DNA of 64,000 nucleotides from Roseibium sp. GTDB lineage: Bacteria; Pseudomonadota; Alphaproteobacteria; Rhizobiales; Stappiaceae. The translations under genes were made by a program, and so were the position numbers. Shown here piece after piece: positions 15,276 through 23,925 of the stretch (its first letter is position 1; every line of letters begins with the position of its first letter). The DNA is taken from assembly GCA_017643215.1 (NCBI GenBank), contig JAEPNV010000002.1, forward strand, positions 310,001 through 374,000, given 5' to 3'. Under the pieces are notes generated by a model, which had not been told where the DNA came from, searched no databases, and worked only from the letters and a program-made list of their open reading frames with translations.

Positions 15276-15853
15276 CCCAGGTCTGGCCTTTCGGCGAACT
15301 CCCGATGTTCGGCTACGACTTCATCATGGCCGATCCGCACTGGCGGTTCGAGACCTGGTCCGAAAAAGGGCGGCTGAGCAAGGGGCCAGACCGGCACTAC
15401 CAAACGGCCGAGATCAGCAAGATTATCAAAGAGTTTCCGATCGGATATCTGGCCAGCAAGACGTGCCTTTTGTGGCTTTGGGCCACCCATCCCATGATCG
15501 ATCAGCAGATCTGCGCGGGGAGGGCGTGGGGTTTCAAGTTTGTCACTTCCGGCGTTTGGGTGAAACGCACCAAGCACGGCAAGCTCGCCTTCGGCAACGG
15601 GTACCGTCTGCGTTCCGCCTCTGAACCGTTTGTGCTTTTCACAATGGGCAATCCGGAAACGACCAAGAGCGTCAGGACCGTGATCGAGGGACCGGTCCGC
15701 GAGCATTCCAGAAAACCCGATGAGGCCTACCAGGAGGCTGAGCGGCTGATGCCGGCGGCCGAACGGCGTCTGGACCTTTTCAGCCGGGAGACACGGCCGG
15801 GATGGGAGGCCTTCGGAGACGAGGCCGGCAAGTTCGATCAGGAGGCTGCCTGA
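15272..15853 (+). CDS. MT-A70-family adenine methyltransferase
   Basis: A 193-residue S-adenosylmethionine-dependent enzyme of the MT-A70 class, predicted to methylate N6 of adenine in DNA. The catalytic motif normally DPPW appears as ADPHW (residues 21-24), followed by the typical PDRHYQTAEISKI and the strand LLWLWATHPM; FGNGYRLRSASEPFVLFT is the equivalent of the family's GYW.R...E.....T block. The C-terminal REHSRKPDEAY element is also conserved in phage members. It probably marks phage DNA against host nucleases or times gene expression. The His in place of the second Pro is uncommon. Confidence 0.85.
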   Translation: MTQVWPFGELPMFGYDFIMADPHWRFETWSEKGRLSKGPDRHYQTAEISKIIKEFPIGYLASKTCLLWLWATHPMIDQQICAGRAWGFKFVTSGVWVKRTKHGKLAFGNGYRLRSASEPFVLFTMGNPETTKSVRTVIEGPVREHSRKPDEAYQEAERLMPAAERRLDLFSRETRPGWEAFGDEAGKFDQEAA

Positions 15854-15855
15854 CC

Positions 15856-16323
15856 ATGTCTCGTAACAGCGATCAGCCGATGCCGCCTTTCGTGTCTGCG
15901 TTGACACCGGCCGATCCGTGCGTGTTCGCCCGTGACGATCGCGCCTACACGGATAGCCGCGCTGTTGCCGGTTTCTTTCAATGGCCTCACCGCTCCGTGG
16001 TTGAGACGATCAAGACACTGGTCGATTCCGGTTCCCCGTATTTTGAACGGGTGCCGGGCGGGGCTTCGGACAACGACCGGACCCGCGGCATTTACCTCAT
16101 GGACCGGGACGGGTTTTCCTTGCTCGTCATGGAACGCACCGGCGCGGCGGTTCCGCGGTCCACACAGGCTTACCTCAAGGCTTTTGACGATATGGACGCC
16201 CTGCTCACAGCTGGCCCGGTTCCGCTTGGGGTGCTCGCCGTCCGCATTCGCACAGCACTCACGATCAAACGGTCCCAAAAGTGGGGGACCTTGCCGAAGA
16301 AAGGCGCGGAGACCCCCGCCTGA
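15856..16323 (+). CDS. Rha-family phage regulatory protein
   Basis: A 155-residue protein with the pRha arrangement: DDRAYTDSRAVAGFFQWPHRSVVETIKTL near the N-terminus, then a segment of GIYLMDRDGFSLLVM, the diagnostic core of Rha proteins (usually ...Y.mt.dGf..L.mgftG). TQAYLKAFDDMDALL is the following helix. The family is known from lambdoid phages, where Rha interferes with growth in hosts lacking IHF and is thought to be DNA-binding. The start at 15856 lies three bases after the methyltransferase stop. The C-terminus is basic and disordered. Confidence 0.8.
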   Translation: MSRNSDQPMPPFVSALTPADPCVFARDDRAYTDSRAVAGFFQWPHRSVVETIKTLVDSGSPYFERVPGGASDNDRTRGIYLMDRDGFSLLVMERTGAAVPRSTQAYLKAFDDMDALLTAGPVPLGVLAVRIRTALTIKRSQKWGTLPKKGAETPA

Positions 16324-16338
16324 ACCAGGAGAAGGACG

Positions 16339-16920
16339 ATGGCGAAAAACAGCTCGGCCAGTGTCGGCCACAACTCCCTGTCGGAGGAAGACCGGAAGGC
16401 GCTCGCCTTCATGCACAAGTCGAAATATGCGGCTGCGTTGGCGGAGAAGAAAAAGGCTGACGCCGATTTCAAGAACGTTTGCAAGGTCATCAAGGCGGAA
16501 CTCGGTGACAGCGGCGTTCAGCAGATCAAGGACATGATCGAGCTCGATACGGCCACCGGCGAGACCGCGTTCAAGGAAAAGCTCCAGGCCATGGTCGATG
16601 CCGCGCGCTGGTCCGGATTGTCGATCGGTACGCAGGGCGAACTGTTCGATGTCGACCGCCGATCCGCCGAGGAAAAGGCGACGGAAAAAGGTTATACCGC
16701 AGGTGTCGAGGGCAAGTCGTGTGTCGCGCCCTATGATGCCGGGACGACGGAGGCCGACGCCTGGATCCAGGCCTGGCATGCCGGTCAGAAAAAACTCTTC
16801 GCGATCCAGAAACTGCGCGACGGGGACAGCTTCGACGCTGAAGTGATCAAGCCCGCCAATGCTGATGACCAATCGGACGCCGACGACTTCAACGACGCCC
16901 TTGCCGACGGGGACGATTGA
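16339..16920 (+). CDS. Hypothetical protein with ribosome-modulation-factor-like C-terminal part
   Basis: A 193-residue protein. The first 90 residues are a charged helical region. Around 108-150 the chain reads ATEKGYTAGVEGKSCVAPYD and DAWIQAWHAGQ, the layout of the Rmf/CrpP-type domain (aromatic-x-x-G-x-x-A-G ... C-P-Y ... W-x-x-G-W/H-x-x-G). In RMF this domain binds 30S ribosomes and drives 100S dimer formation; in CrpP-like proteins other roles are claimed. The end is strongly acidic. GGAGAAGGAC precedes the ATG. Its role in the phage is unknown; it sits between regulatory and resolvase genes. Confidence 0.6.
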   Translation: MAKNSSASVGHNSLSEEDRKALAFMHKSKYAAALAEKKKADADFKNVCKVIKAELGDSGVQQIKDMIELDTATGETAFKEKLQAMVDAARWSGLSIGTQGELFDVDRRSAEEKATEKGYTAGVEGKSCVAPYDAGTTEADAWIQAWHAGQKKLFAIQKLRDGDSFDAEVIKPANADDQSDADDFNDALADGDD

Positions 16921-17540
16921 TGCGGTATGCCGGCCTGGACGTATCGAAGAGCTGTACCGGGTGGGGTCTGGTGACGCCCTCCGGGGCTCAGGCCGGCACG
17001 TTCCGTTGTCCGATCCACCGTCCGTTCAACCTGCCAAAGGGCAAACTCGACGCCACATATGCCGGTAAGGTCGGGGACTGGTTTTTCCGGCAACTCGATG
17101 CGTGGCTGTGCAAGATGAAGCCCGATATCATTGCCATTGAGCAGCCGAAACCGGGCAATCTGACCCGGAACAAGACCGAAGTGGACTATTCCGGTCTGTT
17201 CGCCGGCGAGTCCTTGAAAACCACCAAGGTCGGCAACACCAATTTCGAAACCAGCCATATGCTGCAAAGCCTTGCCTTTGGCGCGGCCGCTGTGTGTGTG
17301 CGCCGCGGGCTTGAGCCTCGGTATGTCCCTGTAAAGACCTGGCGCTCCACCGTTGGTATCAAAACTGCTCCTGCCAACGAGAAGAACCCGACTGCCTGGT
17401 ACAAGAAACAGGCGAAGACGCTGGTGTCAGCACATGGCCACGACATCAAGAGCGGCGACGCCGCCGAAGGCCTCTGCATTGCGTTCTGGCTTCGTGAACA
17501 GCATGCCCCGACACAGGATCTGTTTTCCGTCGCCTCATGA
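16920..17540 (+). CDS. RuvC-like Holliday junction resolvase
   Basis: A 206-residue RNase H-fold nuclease. The acidic active-site residues are placed as in RuvC: Asp7 in AGLDVS, Glu74 in IIAIEQP, and Asp180 with Glu183 in SGDAAEGLCIAFW. Such phage enzymes resolve four-way junctions and branched replication products before packaging. The ATG at 16920 overlaps the previous TGA (TGATG); the TTG one codon earlier is less likely. Relatives are common in alphaproteobacterial phages. The stop is overlapped by the next start. Confidence 0.85.
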   Translation: MRYAGLDVSKSCTGWGLVTPSGAQAGTFRCPIHRPFNLPKGKLDATYAGKVGDWFFRQLDAWLCKMKPDIIAIEQPKPGNLTRNKTEVDYSGLFAGESLKTTKVGNTNFETSHMLQSLAFGAAAVCVRRGLEPRYVPVKTWRSTVGIKTAPANEKNPTAWYKKQAKTLVSAHGHDIKSGDAAEGLCIAFWLREQHAPTQDLFSVAS

Positions 17541-17773
17541 GCCAGGACAATCTCACCCTGCATGAAATGCAGATGCAGCTCGGCTACTACCAACGTCGTT
17601 GTCTCATGAGCGATGGCAATCCGGCCGGTGAAGTCGTGATGGTTCTGGAAGGGGAGGAGGCCCAGCGGTTCGTCAGCCTGCTCGGCCAGATCGAACAGGC
17701 GTTGCGCCACCTCGAAATTCTGTCCGTCCAGGAGCGGGACCGCGGCCGGTCCCGGAATCGCCGTGGTCGTTAG
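17537..17773 (+). CDS. Hypothetical protein (78 aa)
   Basis: A small protein with an N-terminal amphipathic helix (LTLHEMQMQLGYYQRRC), a short strand region and a helix (EAQRFVSLLGQIEQALRHLE), ending in a basic Arg-rich tail. It overlaps both the resolvase (4 bases) and the primase (11 bases), which shows that it is a translated member of the replication operon. No family is recognised. Confidence 0.65.
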   Translation: MSQDNLTLHEMQMQLGYYQRRCLMSDGNPAGEVVMVLEGEEAQRFVSLLGQIEQALRHLEILSVQERDRGRSRNRRGR

Positions 17774-18911
17774 CGACGACACCTATGAAATCCATGCGCG
17801 GCTTCAACAAAATGTCGAGGCCGTCCTGAGCGCGCTCTATCCCGGTTGGATGGAGGTCAGGGGCAAGGCGCTTCTGACACCGCAGAAGAAACACCAGCGC
17901 TATTCATCCTCATTTGTTGTTTATCTCAACGGCGACAAGCGCGGCAGCTGGAACCGGTACTCCCAGAAGATCGGCGGGTCCATGATCAACCTTATTGCTT
18001 ATGCGTTGACCGGCCGGCACAAGGGCCGGGACGAATACCGTATCGCCTACGACTGGGCCCGCGACTATTTCGGCCTGGAGCGCAGCCGTCTGTCGCCGGA
18101 CGAGCGCGCGCGGCTGGACCAGGAGCGGAAGCAACGGCAGGCGGAGGAGGAAAAGCAAAGGACCGAGCGCGAGCGGCGGGCCAAGCGCCGGCGTGCTCTC
18201 AAGATCAAGACCGCCAACGAAATCGCGGCCGAATGCCATCCGATCGGCTCCACGATTGGCGAAACCTATCTGACCCGGCGCCGATTTCCCCCGGTCAAGG
18301 ACTGGCCCGACGATCAGCGGGATCACATCGGGTTTCACGAGGCGGTCGAATACGATCCCTTGCGGGTCTATGACGAGGACGGCCACGTCATTGAGTTCGG
18401 CCCCACATTCCCGGCGCTTGTGTTTTTCATCCGGGATCCGTTTGGCGACATCGTTGCTCTCCAGCGCATCTTTCTTTCTTCCGACGGCGGGAAACTGGAG
18501 ACGGAACGGCCCGACCTTGACACCAAGGTCCAGCTCGGTCCGGTGTCAGGTGGAGCGATCCGGATCGGCGGCCACGGCCCACGGGTCGGGCTTGTCGAGG
18601 GGCCGGAAACGGCGCTTGGCGCGTGGTTCCTGCACAGGCACCGGTTCCCGGTCTGGTCTGCCTTGTCGACGGCCGGGCTTACCGGATTCCAGCCACCGCC
18701 TTTTATCGAGCGCATCGATCTTTTCGAAGACGGCGACCGGGCGGAGTTCGATGAGAGGCAGGGCCGTGTTCTGACACCGCCCGGGGCCCGGGCCACTCAG
18801 TCGGCCGCGCCGGTTTTCAAGGCGCTTGGGCTGGATTGCGTTGTCCAGCCGGGCGCCGCGCTGGGCGACAACCACGATCTTTGGGAGATCTATGTTGAAC
18901 ACGCCGGCTAA
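17763..18911 (+). CDS. Toprim-domain DNA primase
   Basis: A 382-residue primase-like protein. The N-terminal third (about 1-110) matches the DUF7146-like entry domain of phage primases, without an obvious four-Cys zinc finger. A charged coil (about 115-150) precedes the ITGETYLTRRR-type segment and the Toprim fold: GLVEGPETALGA carries the catalytic Glu and DLFEDGDRAEF the acidic pair. It would synthesise RNA primers at the fork opened by the helicase encoded next. The start is GTG at 17763. The two genes overlap by 20 bases, as is usual for primase-helicase pairs. Confidence 0.8.
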   Translation: MVVSDDTYEIHARLQQNVEAVLSALYPGWMEVRGKALLTPQKKHQRYSSSFVVYLNGDKRGSWNRYSQKIGGSMINLIAYALTGRHKGRDEYRIAYDWARDYFGLERSRLSPDERARLDQERKQRQAEEEKQRTERERRAKRRRALKIKTANEIAAECHPIGSTIGETYLTRRRFPPVKDWPDDQRDHIGFHEAVEYDPLRVYDEDGHVIEFGPTFPALVFFIRDPFGDIVALQRIFLSSDGGKLETERPDLDTKVQLGPVSGGAIRIGGHGPRVGLVEGPETALGAWFLHRHRFPVWSALSTAGLTGFQPPPFIERIDLFEDGDRAEFDERQGRVLTPPGARATQSAAPVFKALGLDCVVQPGAALGDNHDLWEIYVEHAG

Positions 18912-20304
18912 ACAAGGCAGCGCGGGCACGGCGGAGCGTGCAATTCTCGGCGCGATCCTGAATCACCCGCCGTCCTATTTCGATGTGTCGGATGTCCTGC
19001 GCGCCGACCACTTCGAGCGGCCGATCAATCAGCGGATCTATGCCACCGTCGGCGACCTCATGGCCACGAAGAACCGGGCCGGTCTGCAGATGCTGGTGTC
19101 CCGGCTCGGCGAGGAATACTCCGAAAATGGTCAGGACGGATTGCTCACACTCAACTACCTGACCGCGTTGCTCCGGGATCTCGACAAGACCGACGGTGTC
19201 TCGCCGTTCGACTATGTTGACGATGTCGTCAACGCCTGGCGCGTCCGCCAGATGCAGGCGGCCGGCGCCTGGCTGAACAAGCAACTCGGCAAGCCAGGAC
19301 AGGAGCCAAGCGTGATCCTGTCCAACCTTCAGGAGCGGATCGAGGCCATCAAGATCAACTCCGAAACCGAGCCGCTGCTGACCCTTGGCCAAAGCGCGGC
19401 GATGGTTCTTGAGGAGAGCATGGATGCCCAGAGCAGCGGCCAGGTCCCGGGTTTCGATACCGGGCTGCCCACGCTGGACGAGATCATGGGGCGGCTTTTA
19501 CCCGGCGATCTCGGCGCGATCGGGGCACCGCAGGGCAGCGGCAAGACCGTCGTCGGTGTCCAGTTGGCACGGCGATGCCAATTCTACCGGCCGTCGATCC
19601 TGTTCCAGCTGGAGATGCACCACAAACGGATTTCGCGCCGCGCGCTGGCCGGCGAGTCCAATATCTCGTCGAGAGAAATCCTGAACGGCACATACGAGCT
19701 CTTTGCGCTCGACGAACTGAAGGCGGCGAAGGCGCGGCTCGATGAAGAGCGGTTGTTTCTCGACGCGCGGCCGAAGCTGCCGCTTGAAGAGATCCGGGCC
19801 CGCTGTGTTCATCTCAAACACAAGTACAATCTTGGATCCGTGGTGATCGACCACCTGCGCCTGATCCAGTCCCATCGCCCGTTCAAAAACAAATGGGACC
19901 GGATGGAGTGGGTGACCAGCGAACTCAAGGCGATGGCCAAGGAGCTCGATATCCTTGTCGTTGTTCTGTCCCAGGTGACGCAGCAATCACAGCGCCGGGA
20001 CGATCCATCCTTTTTCCTTTCCGACCTCGATGGGGGCGGGGCGCTGGTGCAGGACGCGGACTGGGTGATCGGCTTGGTGCGCCGCGACAAATTCTTGCAG
20101 GACCGGCGGCCTCATTTTGCCGATCCCGATGAAGAAGAGGCAAGCAAGGAATTCCAGAAATGGCTGAAGAACTACCGGGCCGCCAAGGGCAAGGTCGAGA
20201 TCACAGTCATGAAGAACCGCGATGGCAGCCCAGGCGACATGCGCGAGTTCCTGTTCAACGGTCCGGCGTTCCGGGTGAGTGAAATCGATCAGTTGCCGCT
20301 TTAG
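18892..20304 (+). CDS. DnaB-like replicative helicase
   Basis: A 470-residue hexameric-helicase homologue. The N-terminal DnaB domain (about 10-125) begins TAERAILGAILNHP. After a linker, the RecA-like ATPase has Walker A GAPQGSGKT (211-219), a Walker B-like strand SVVIDHLRLI, the H-loop in the VVVLSQVTQQSQRR segment (DnaB motif H3/H4) and a C-terminal arginine-finger region near KGKVEITVMKNRDG. It unwinds the phage replication fork. ATG 18892 is used because the upstream in-frame extension overlaps the primase antisense of sense. With the primase it forms the replication core. Confidence 0.9.
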   Translation: MLNTPAKQGSAGTAERAILGAILNHPPSYFDVSDVLRADHFERPINQRIYATVGDLMATKNRAGLQMLVSRLGEEYSENGQDGLLTLNYLTALLRDLDKTDGVSPFDYVDDVVNAWRVRQMQAAGAWLNKQLGKPGQEPSVILSNLQERIEAIKINSETEPLLTLGQSAAMVLEESMDAQSSGQVPGFDTGLPTLDEIMGRLLPGDLGAIGAPQGSGKTVVGVQLARRCQFYRPSILFQLEMHHKRISRRALAGESNISSREILNGTYELFALDELKAAKARLDEERLFLDARPKLPLEEIRARCVHLKHKYNLGSVVIDHLRLIQSHRPFKNKWDRMEWVTSELKAMAKELDILVVVLSQVTQQSQRRDDPSFFLSDLDGGGALVQDADWVIGLVRRDKFLQDRRPHFADPDEEEASKEFQKWLKNYRAAKGKVEITVMKNRDGSPGDMREFLFNGPAFRVSEIDQLPL

Positions 20305-20314
20305 GAGATCCGGC

Positions 20315-20692
20315 ATGGATGAATTCGGAATCGGAACAGCTCTGAAGGCCTGCATAACGATTGTGGGCCTAACGGGCAGCAACAGCCAGCGGATCAACCG
20401 CCTGATCAAGCAGTATCAACCGGATGAGGTGGTCGTTTGCGCCACCCCCCAGGCTGCGGATGCAATGAAACGGGCGGGAAAGCTCAAGGGCATCGTCATT
20501 AACACGGTCGTCTGTGATCCCGGCCAACCGCGCAACCTGATGCAGATTCACCGGGAGCTTGCCCCGGTTATCCTTCGGCTGGACCCAGGCTGGTTGCAGC
20601 TTTTTTACGAGCGTCAGGTGGACCGTGCGATCAGCGATGTCGACCGGATCCAGGAATGGATAAGCGCACCCGATCCGGTGGAGTGGCTTTAA
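20315..20692 (+). CDS. Hypothetical protein (125 aa)
   Basis: An alpha/beta protein starting MDEFGIGTALKACITIVGLT. The strand-helix pattern DEVVVCATPQAADAMKRAGKLKGIVINTVV looks like half of a Rossmann-like fold. GGAGATC precedes the ATG. It follows the helicase by ten bases and is co-transcribed. I recognise no family; a replication accessory role is only suggested by position. Confidence 0.6.
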   Translation: MDEFGIGTALKACITIVGLTGSNSQRINRLIKQYQPDEVVVCATPQAADAMKRAGKLKGIVINTVVCDPGQPRNLMQIHRELAPVILRLDPGWLQLFYERQVDRAISDVDRIQEWISAPDPVEWL

Positions 20693-20695
20693 GGC

Positions 20696-21010
20696 ATGGG
20701 GCGGCGGCGTTACAGCGATGCCACGTTGTTTATCGCCTATGCCTTGTGGGTGAAGGGGCATACTGAAACGACTATCGCCATGACGCTGGGCCTTGGCCGT
20801 AAGCAGGTCTCCGGCATCATCGGCCGTTCACCATTTTCGAACCGAACCGCGATGAGCGATGACGAACGGCAGGATCACCTATCAGATCTCAAAGCCATTC
20901 ACTTCGATCAGGATGCAAAGACGCTGAGATGCGGCGGCCGGCTCAAAACCTTCGACTGGACGATCCTGCCACTCCTGAAGGATCAGCGAAACCGTCGCTC
21001 AAAAGGTTAG
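20696..21010 (+). CDS. Hypothetical helix-turn-helix protein (104 aa)
   Basis: The N-terminal half looks like a compact DNA-binding helix-turn-helix: SDATLFIAYALWVKGHTETTIAMTLGLGRKQVSGII, where TLGLGRKQV would be the turn and recognition helix. The rest is hydrophilic, with a basic end. It starts three bases after the previous stop. Such a late-early DNA-binding protein could act on replication or on late transcription (a Q-like or activator role), but nothing in the sequence proves this. Confidence 0.55.
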   Translation: MGRRRYSDATLFIAYALWVKGHTETTIAMTLGLGRKQVSGIIGRSPFSNRTAMSDDERQDHLSDLKAIHFDQDAKTLRCGGRLKTFDWTILPLLKDQRNRRSKG

Positions 21011-21013
21011 GAC

Positions 21014-21802
21014 ATGAACGCCATCACCAAAGCCTTCAAGAAAGCCCGGGCGATCCGCCTTGCCGAGCCGCCGCGGTATGGCTGGCCTTATCTCGTCGCC
21101 AAGCCGCTTGGATTCTATTATCGGCGCGGGCCGGAATTTGAGCAGCGGCGCAAGGATTTTTATACCCAGGCCGCCCGGCTGTTCGGGTTCGAGAACTGGC
21201 GGTTTCCGGGTCCTTATGTCCCGCGTTTCACTGAAGAACAGAACCGCTTCGGCGGCCGGGACGGGCGTAGCCTTGACTTGGTCTTCAGCCGGCAGAAATT
21301 CAATGTGCTCGATCATAATGCTGCGCCGCTGGAATGGCTGATCTTCGCGGATCGGCTACATGACGACACAATGGTCAAGGACATCGCCACGGTCCGTGCC
21401 GAAGCCGGTATCGCATTTCGCTCGACGATCGCCGCATCCGAGATCCCGGGATTGAAGTCCCCGGATCTTGATCGGGTGCCGGGGGGCGTATCCGGTGCCC
21501 GGTTGCTGGCCCAGTCGAAACTGGAGGCGATATTTTCCATCGGGACACTGCGCGAGGATATGCCGAAGGACCTCTTCCAGCTTCTGGAGGCAACGATCTG
21601 GCGTGATGAATGGTCGTTCCGACTGCCCGATGGTGTCCGCGAGAAGAAAGATACAAAAGTGCGGGCGATCCGGATCAAACACGATGTGCTGGAGCAGGTC
21701 TTGTGCGGGCTCGACTGCGCGGCCGTGCACTTCCACGTTCTTGCCCTGACTGACTTCAGGGACCGCTGGCCGAACTGCCGGTTCCGGCCGGTCTCTCTCT
21801 AG
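21014..21802 (+). CDS. Hypothetical protein (262 aa), last gene of rightward early operon
   Basis: A soluble basic protein with a Tyr/Phe-rich start (RYGWPYLVAKPLGFYYRRG) and a mixed middle. No catalytic motif stands out and I do not recognise the family. AGGTTAGGAC precedes the ATG three bases after the previous gene. Its stop overlaps convergently by four bases with the minus-strand gene at 21799..22056, so the rightward operon ends exactly where the leftward accessory block ends, without an obvious terminator. Confidence 0.6.
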   Translation: MNAITKAFKKARAIRLAEPPRYGWPYLVAKPLGFYYRRGPEFEQRRKDFYTQAARLFGFENWRFPGPYVPRFTEEQNRFGGRDGRSLDLVFSRQKFNVLDHNAAPLEWLIFADRLHDDTMVKDIATVRAEAGIAFRSTIAASEIPGLKSPDLDRVPGGVSGARLLAQSKLEAIFSIGTLREDMPKDLFQLLEATIWRDEWSFRLPDGVREKKDTKVRAIRIKHDVLEQVLCGLDCAAVHFHVLALTDFRDRWPNCRFRPVSL

Positions 21803-22056
21803 GCCGCGAAGAGTTTCTTCACGGCCTGCAGCTTCTCGATCGTTGCCCACGCCGACTCGCTGTCGTCCCAGGCAGGCAGATCGGCCAGGATCGCCGACAT
21901 CGCCAGCTTTTCGGTTTGGGTCAGCGGGCGTTCGCCTGACCGGATCCGGTCGACCGTGCGGGCCTTTAGATCCAGGAGCTCGGCGGCTTTCGCCGTCTGG
22001 TGAGGCGGGTAGCCGAGCCGGGCGGCAAAGCTTTCCAAAAGATCGCGGTCGCTCAT
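21799..22056 (-). CDS. Hypothetical HTH-like protein (85 aa)
   Basis: An 85-residue helical protein. LGYPPHQTAKAAELLDLKARTVDRIRSGERPLTQ reads like a helix-turn-helix with a basic following turn, as in small XRE or YdaS-like regulators. It is the last gene of the minus-strand accessory block, 17 bases after the methyltransferase. Its DNA-binding role is inferred from the pattern only. Confidence 0.55.
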   Translation of the reverse strand: MSDRDLLESFAARLGYPPHQTAKAAELLDLKARTVDRIRSGERPLTQTEKLAMSAILADLPAWDDSESAWATIEKLQAVKKLFAA

Positions 22057-22073
22057 GGCTTATCTCCTGCCCC

Positions 22074-23855
22074 TTAATGCCCCGAAGGCTTCCGGACTTT
22101 CAAGATCAACGTGTTCATATAAGTGCCCGATTCCGCGAAGGACCCCGGCGGCAGATCGCGCCAATCAGCACTCATGGTCGCAGCCAGCGCGCGGAACGCT
22201 TTGGCTTTCTTGGTTTCCCGGAACTCGGTTCCGGCCGACATGATGGCCACAAGCGTGGCGCCAGGTCTCAAGAATTTCAGGGCGTGGACGACATGATCTA
22301 TGTCGCGTTCGCGATCGAACGGCGGGTTCATCACGATGATGTCGTAGAGACCGGTGGTCTCCGGACGCAAGGCCAGGAAGTCCGATTTAAAAACCCGGTT
22401 GTAACAGCCATCCGCCTCCAGGGCATCGGCGAGGTGCGGCTGGATCTCAACGACGTCGACATCGTGCCGATAGGTATATTCTATGCTCGGCTCGCCGTAG
22501 CTTTGACGGTGGGACCCGGTCCGTTCGGCGGCGAGCGGACGTGACAGGTTGCCGGTCCCGGCCGACGGTTCCAGGATCTTGAGCGGCGGGTCGTCTTTCG
22601 AGCGATAGAGCGGGACCTGATCGAGCATCGTTTTCACCGCGGCGTCCGGTGTTGGATAGAAACCATAGCGCTTGGCCGGTGTTGTTTTCACGTTCTTGAG
22701 GGGGTCTTCCTCTTTGGTCATGCCATCGCCGACCACCTCGCCATAGTATTCGGCGAGGATCCTGTTGACCTTTAGGACCAGGTCCTTGCGGGTGAACCAG
22801 AGATGGGCGTTGCCGTTCTTGAAGATCCGGACCTTGAAGTAGTCACCTTCATGTTCGCTATACCGTGCATTCAAGCTGTTACCGCGTTCGCGTCGGATCA
22901 CTTCGATGATGCTGCCGTACATTGCGCCCGGTTTGCCGCCATCGAGAACCTTGAAGATCCGCTCGACATCGACGAAGACATCTTCCCGCCGGCCGTAGCT
23001 CAGCCAGCCATCGGCGTCGCACAACCGATCGATGATGATCCGGGAACCGATCTTGAAGCCGTCATGGGAGCGGAACCGCCGGTCAAGCGCGGAGAACGAG
23101 TTGGCGACGCCGCGCATGAAGATTTCGTTGGACTGACCGAGGAGACCGTTCAGTGTTGCCATGATGTTGTCGACGGTGACCGGCGGCAGGCCCTTGGGGT
23201 TGATGATGAGAGATTCGAATGCATCAACGGCCGTGGTCAGGTCTTGCAGCCACACCGATCCGTTTAGATCGGCGGCCTTGACGGCATCAACCATGCGTCT
23301 TGCATAGCCGCGGACTGTTTCGATCCCCGTCTCGCCCAGGGCTTCGAAGGTTTCTGGACCATCTGCAAGATCCTTGAGCTCTCTCTGGAATGACCGCAGG
23401 GTCCCAAAAATATCGCCGTGTTCGGAATCTTCTTCCGCCCATTCGACAAATTTCAACAGGGTTTCCAGGAAGTTGTTGGCCGACCGGAACTTCGGCGCCC
23501 GGTACTGCATTTGGGACCGGAGCTTGTCCTTCTCCTCCCGGTCCATCAGATCCTCGATGCCGCTGATCTCGACCACATGCTGCCAGACCGTGATATCGAC
23601 GAGGCGGCGGGCGGTGGCCAGATACTGTTCGCGGTCCGGCATCTGGACCACCTTGAAAAACGCCTTTGTTTCTTTGCCGGCGTCGTAATACCGCCCCTCA
23701 ACGGAAGGTGCGGCCTCCTTCCACATGGCCCTTGCATCGGATAGGGCCTGACTGGCTTCGGCCACCTTGCCGAAGGCCTCTTCATAGCGTCGCAAGGTTT
23801 CGTTGCGGGCGGCAACGACCTCTTCCACTGTCTTGCGGGGAACGATTGCGTTCAT
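22074..23855 (-). CDS. DUF4942-type DNA methyltransferase
   Basis: A 593-residue protein. The first two thirds (about 1-385) match the large helical DUF4942 region. The C-terminal third is a class I methyltransferase: motif I ILEPSAGTGN (SAM binding), an acidic VDVVEIQP (motif II), and catalytic motif IV NPPF at 510-513, typical of N6-adenine or N4-cytosine enzymes. No target-recognition domain or partner nuclease is nearby, so it is an orphan enzyme that may protect phage DNA. Its ribosome binding site is weak. It reads against the rightward replication operon. Confidence 0.8.
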   Translation of the reverse strand: MNAIVPRKTVEEVVAARNETLRRYEEAFGKVAEASQALSDARAMWKEAAPSVEGRYYDAGKETKAFFKVVQMPDREQYLATARRLVDITVWQHVVEISGIEDLMDREEKDKLRSQMQYRAPKFRSANNFLETLLKFVEWAEEDSEHGDIFGTLRSFQRELKDLADGPETFEALGETGIETVRGYARRMVDAVKAADLNGSVWLQDLTTAVDAFESLIINPKGLPPVTVDNIMATLNGLLGQSNEIFMRGVANSFSALDRRFRSHDGFKIGSRIIIDRLCDADGWLSYGRREDVFVDVERIFKVLDGGKPGAMYGSIIEVIRRERGNSLNARYSEHEGDYFKVRIFKNGNAHLWFTRKDLVLKVNRILAEYYGEVVGDGMTKEEDPLKNVKTTPAKRYGFYPTPDAAVKTMLDQVPLYRSKDDPPLKILEPSAGTGNLSRPLAAERTGSHRQSYGEPSIEYTYRHDVDVVEIQPHLADALEADGCYNRVFKSDFLALRPETTGLYDIIVMNPPFDRERDIDHVVHALKFLRPGATLVAIMSAGTEFRETKKAKAFRALAATMSADWRDLPPGSFAESGTYMNTLILKVRKPSGH

Positions 23856-23875
23856 GTTGGACTAACTCGCTCAGG

Positions 23876-23905
23876 TTGACAGAAGGCGGGCCCGAATGTT
23901 TTGAT
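23876..23905 (+). promoter_or_regulatory. Promoter for secreted accessory gene
   Basis: A consensus TTGACA (23876..23881) is followed after 18 bases by TTTGAT (23900..23905), and GGAGGAG lies upstream of the ATG at 23926. The 70-base gap has divergent genes on either side, so the plus-strand gene appears to be an independent unit. Confidence 0.55.
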
Positions 23906-23925
23906 TCCGCGCTGGAGGAGAAGCC

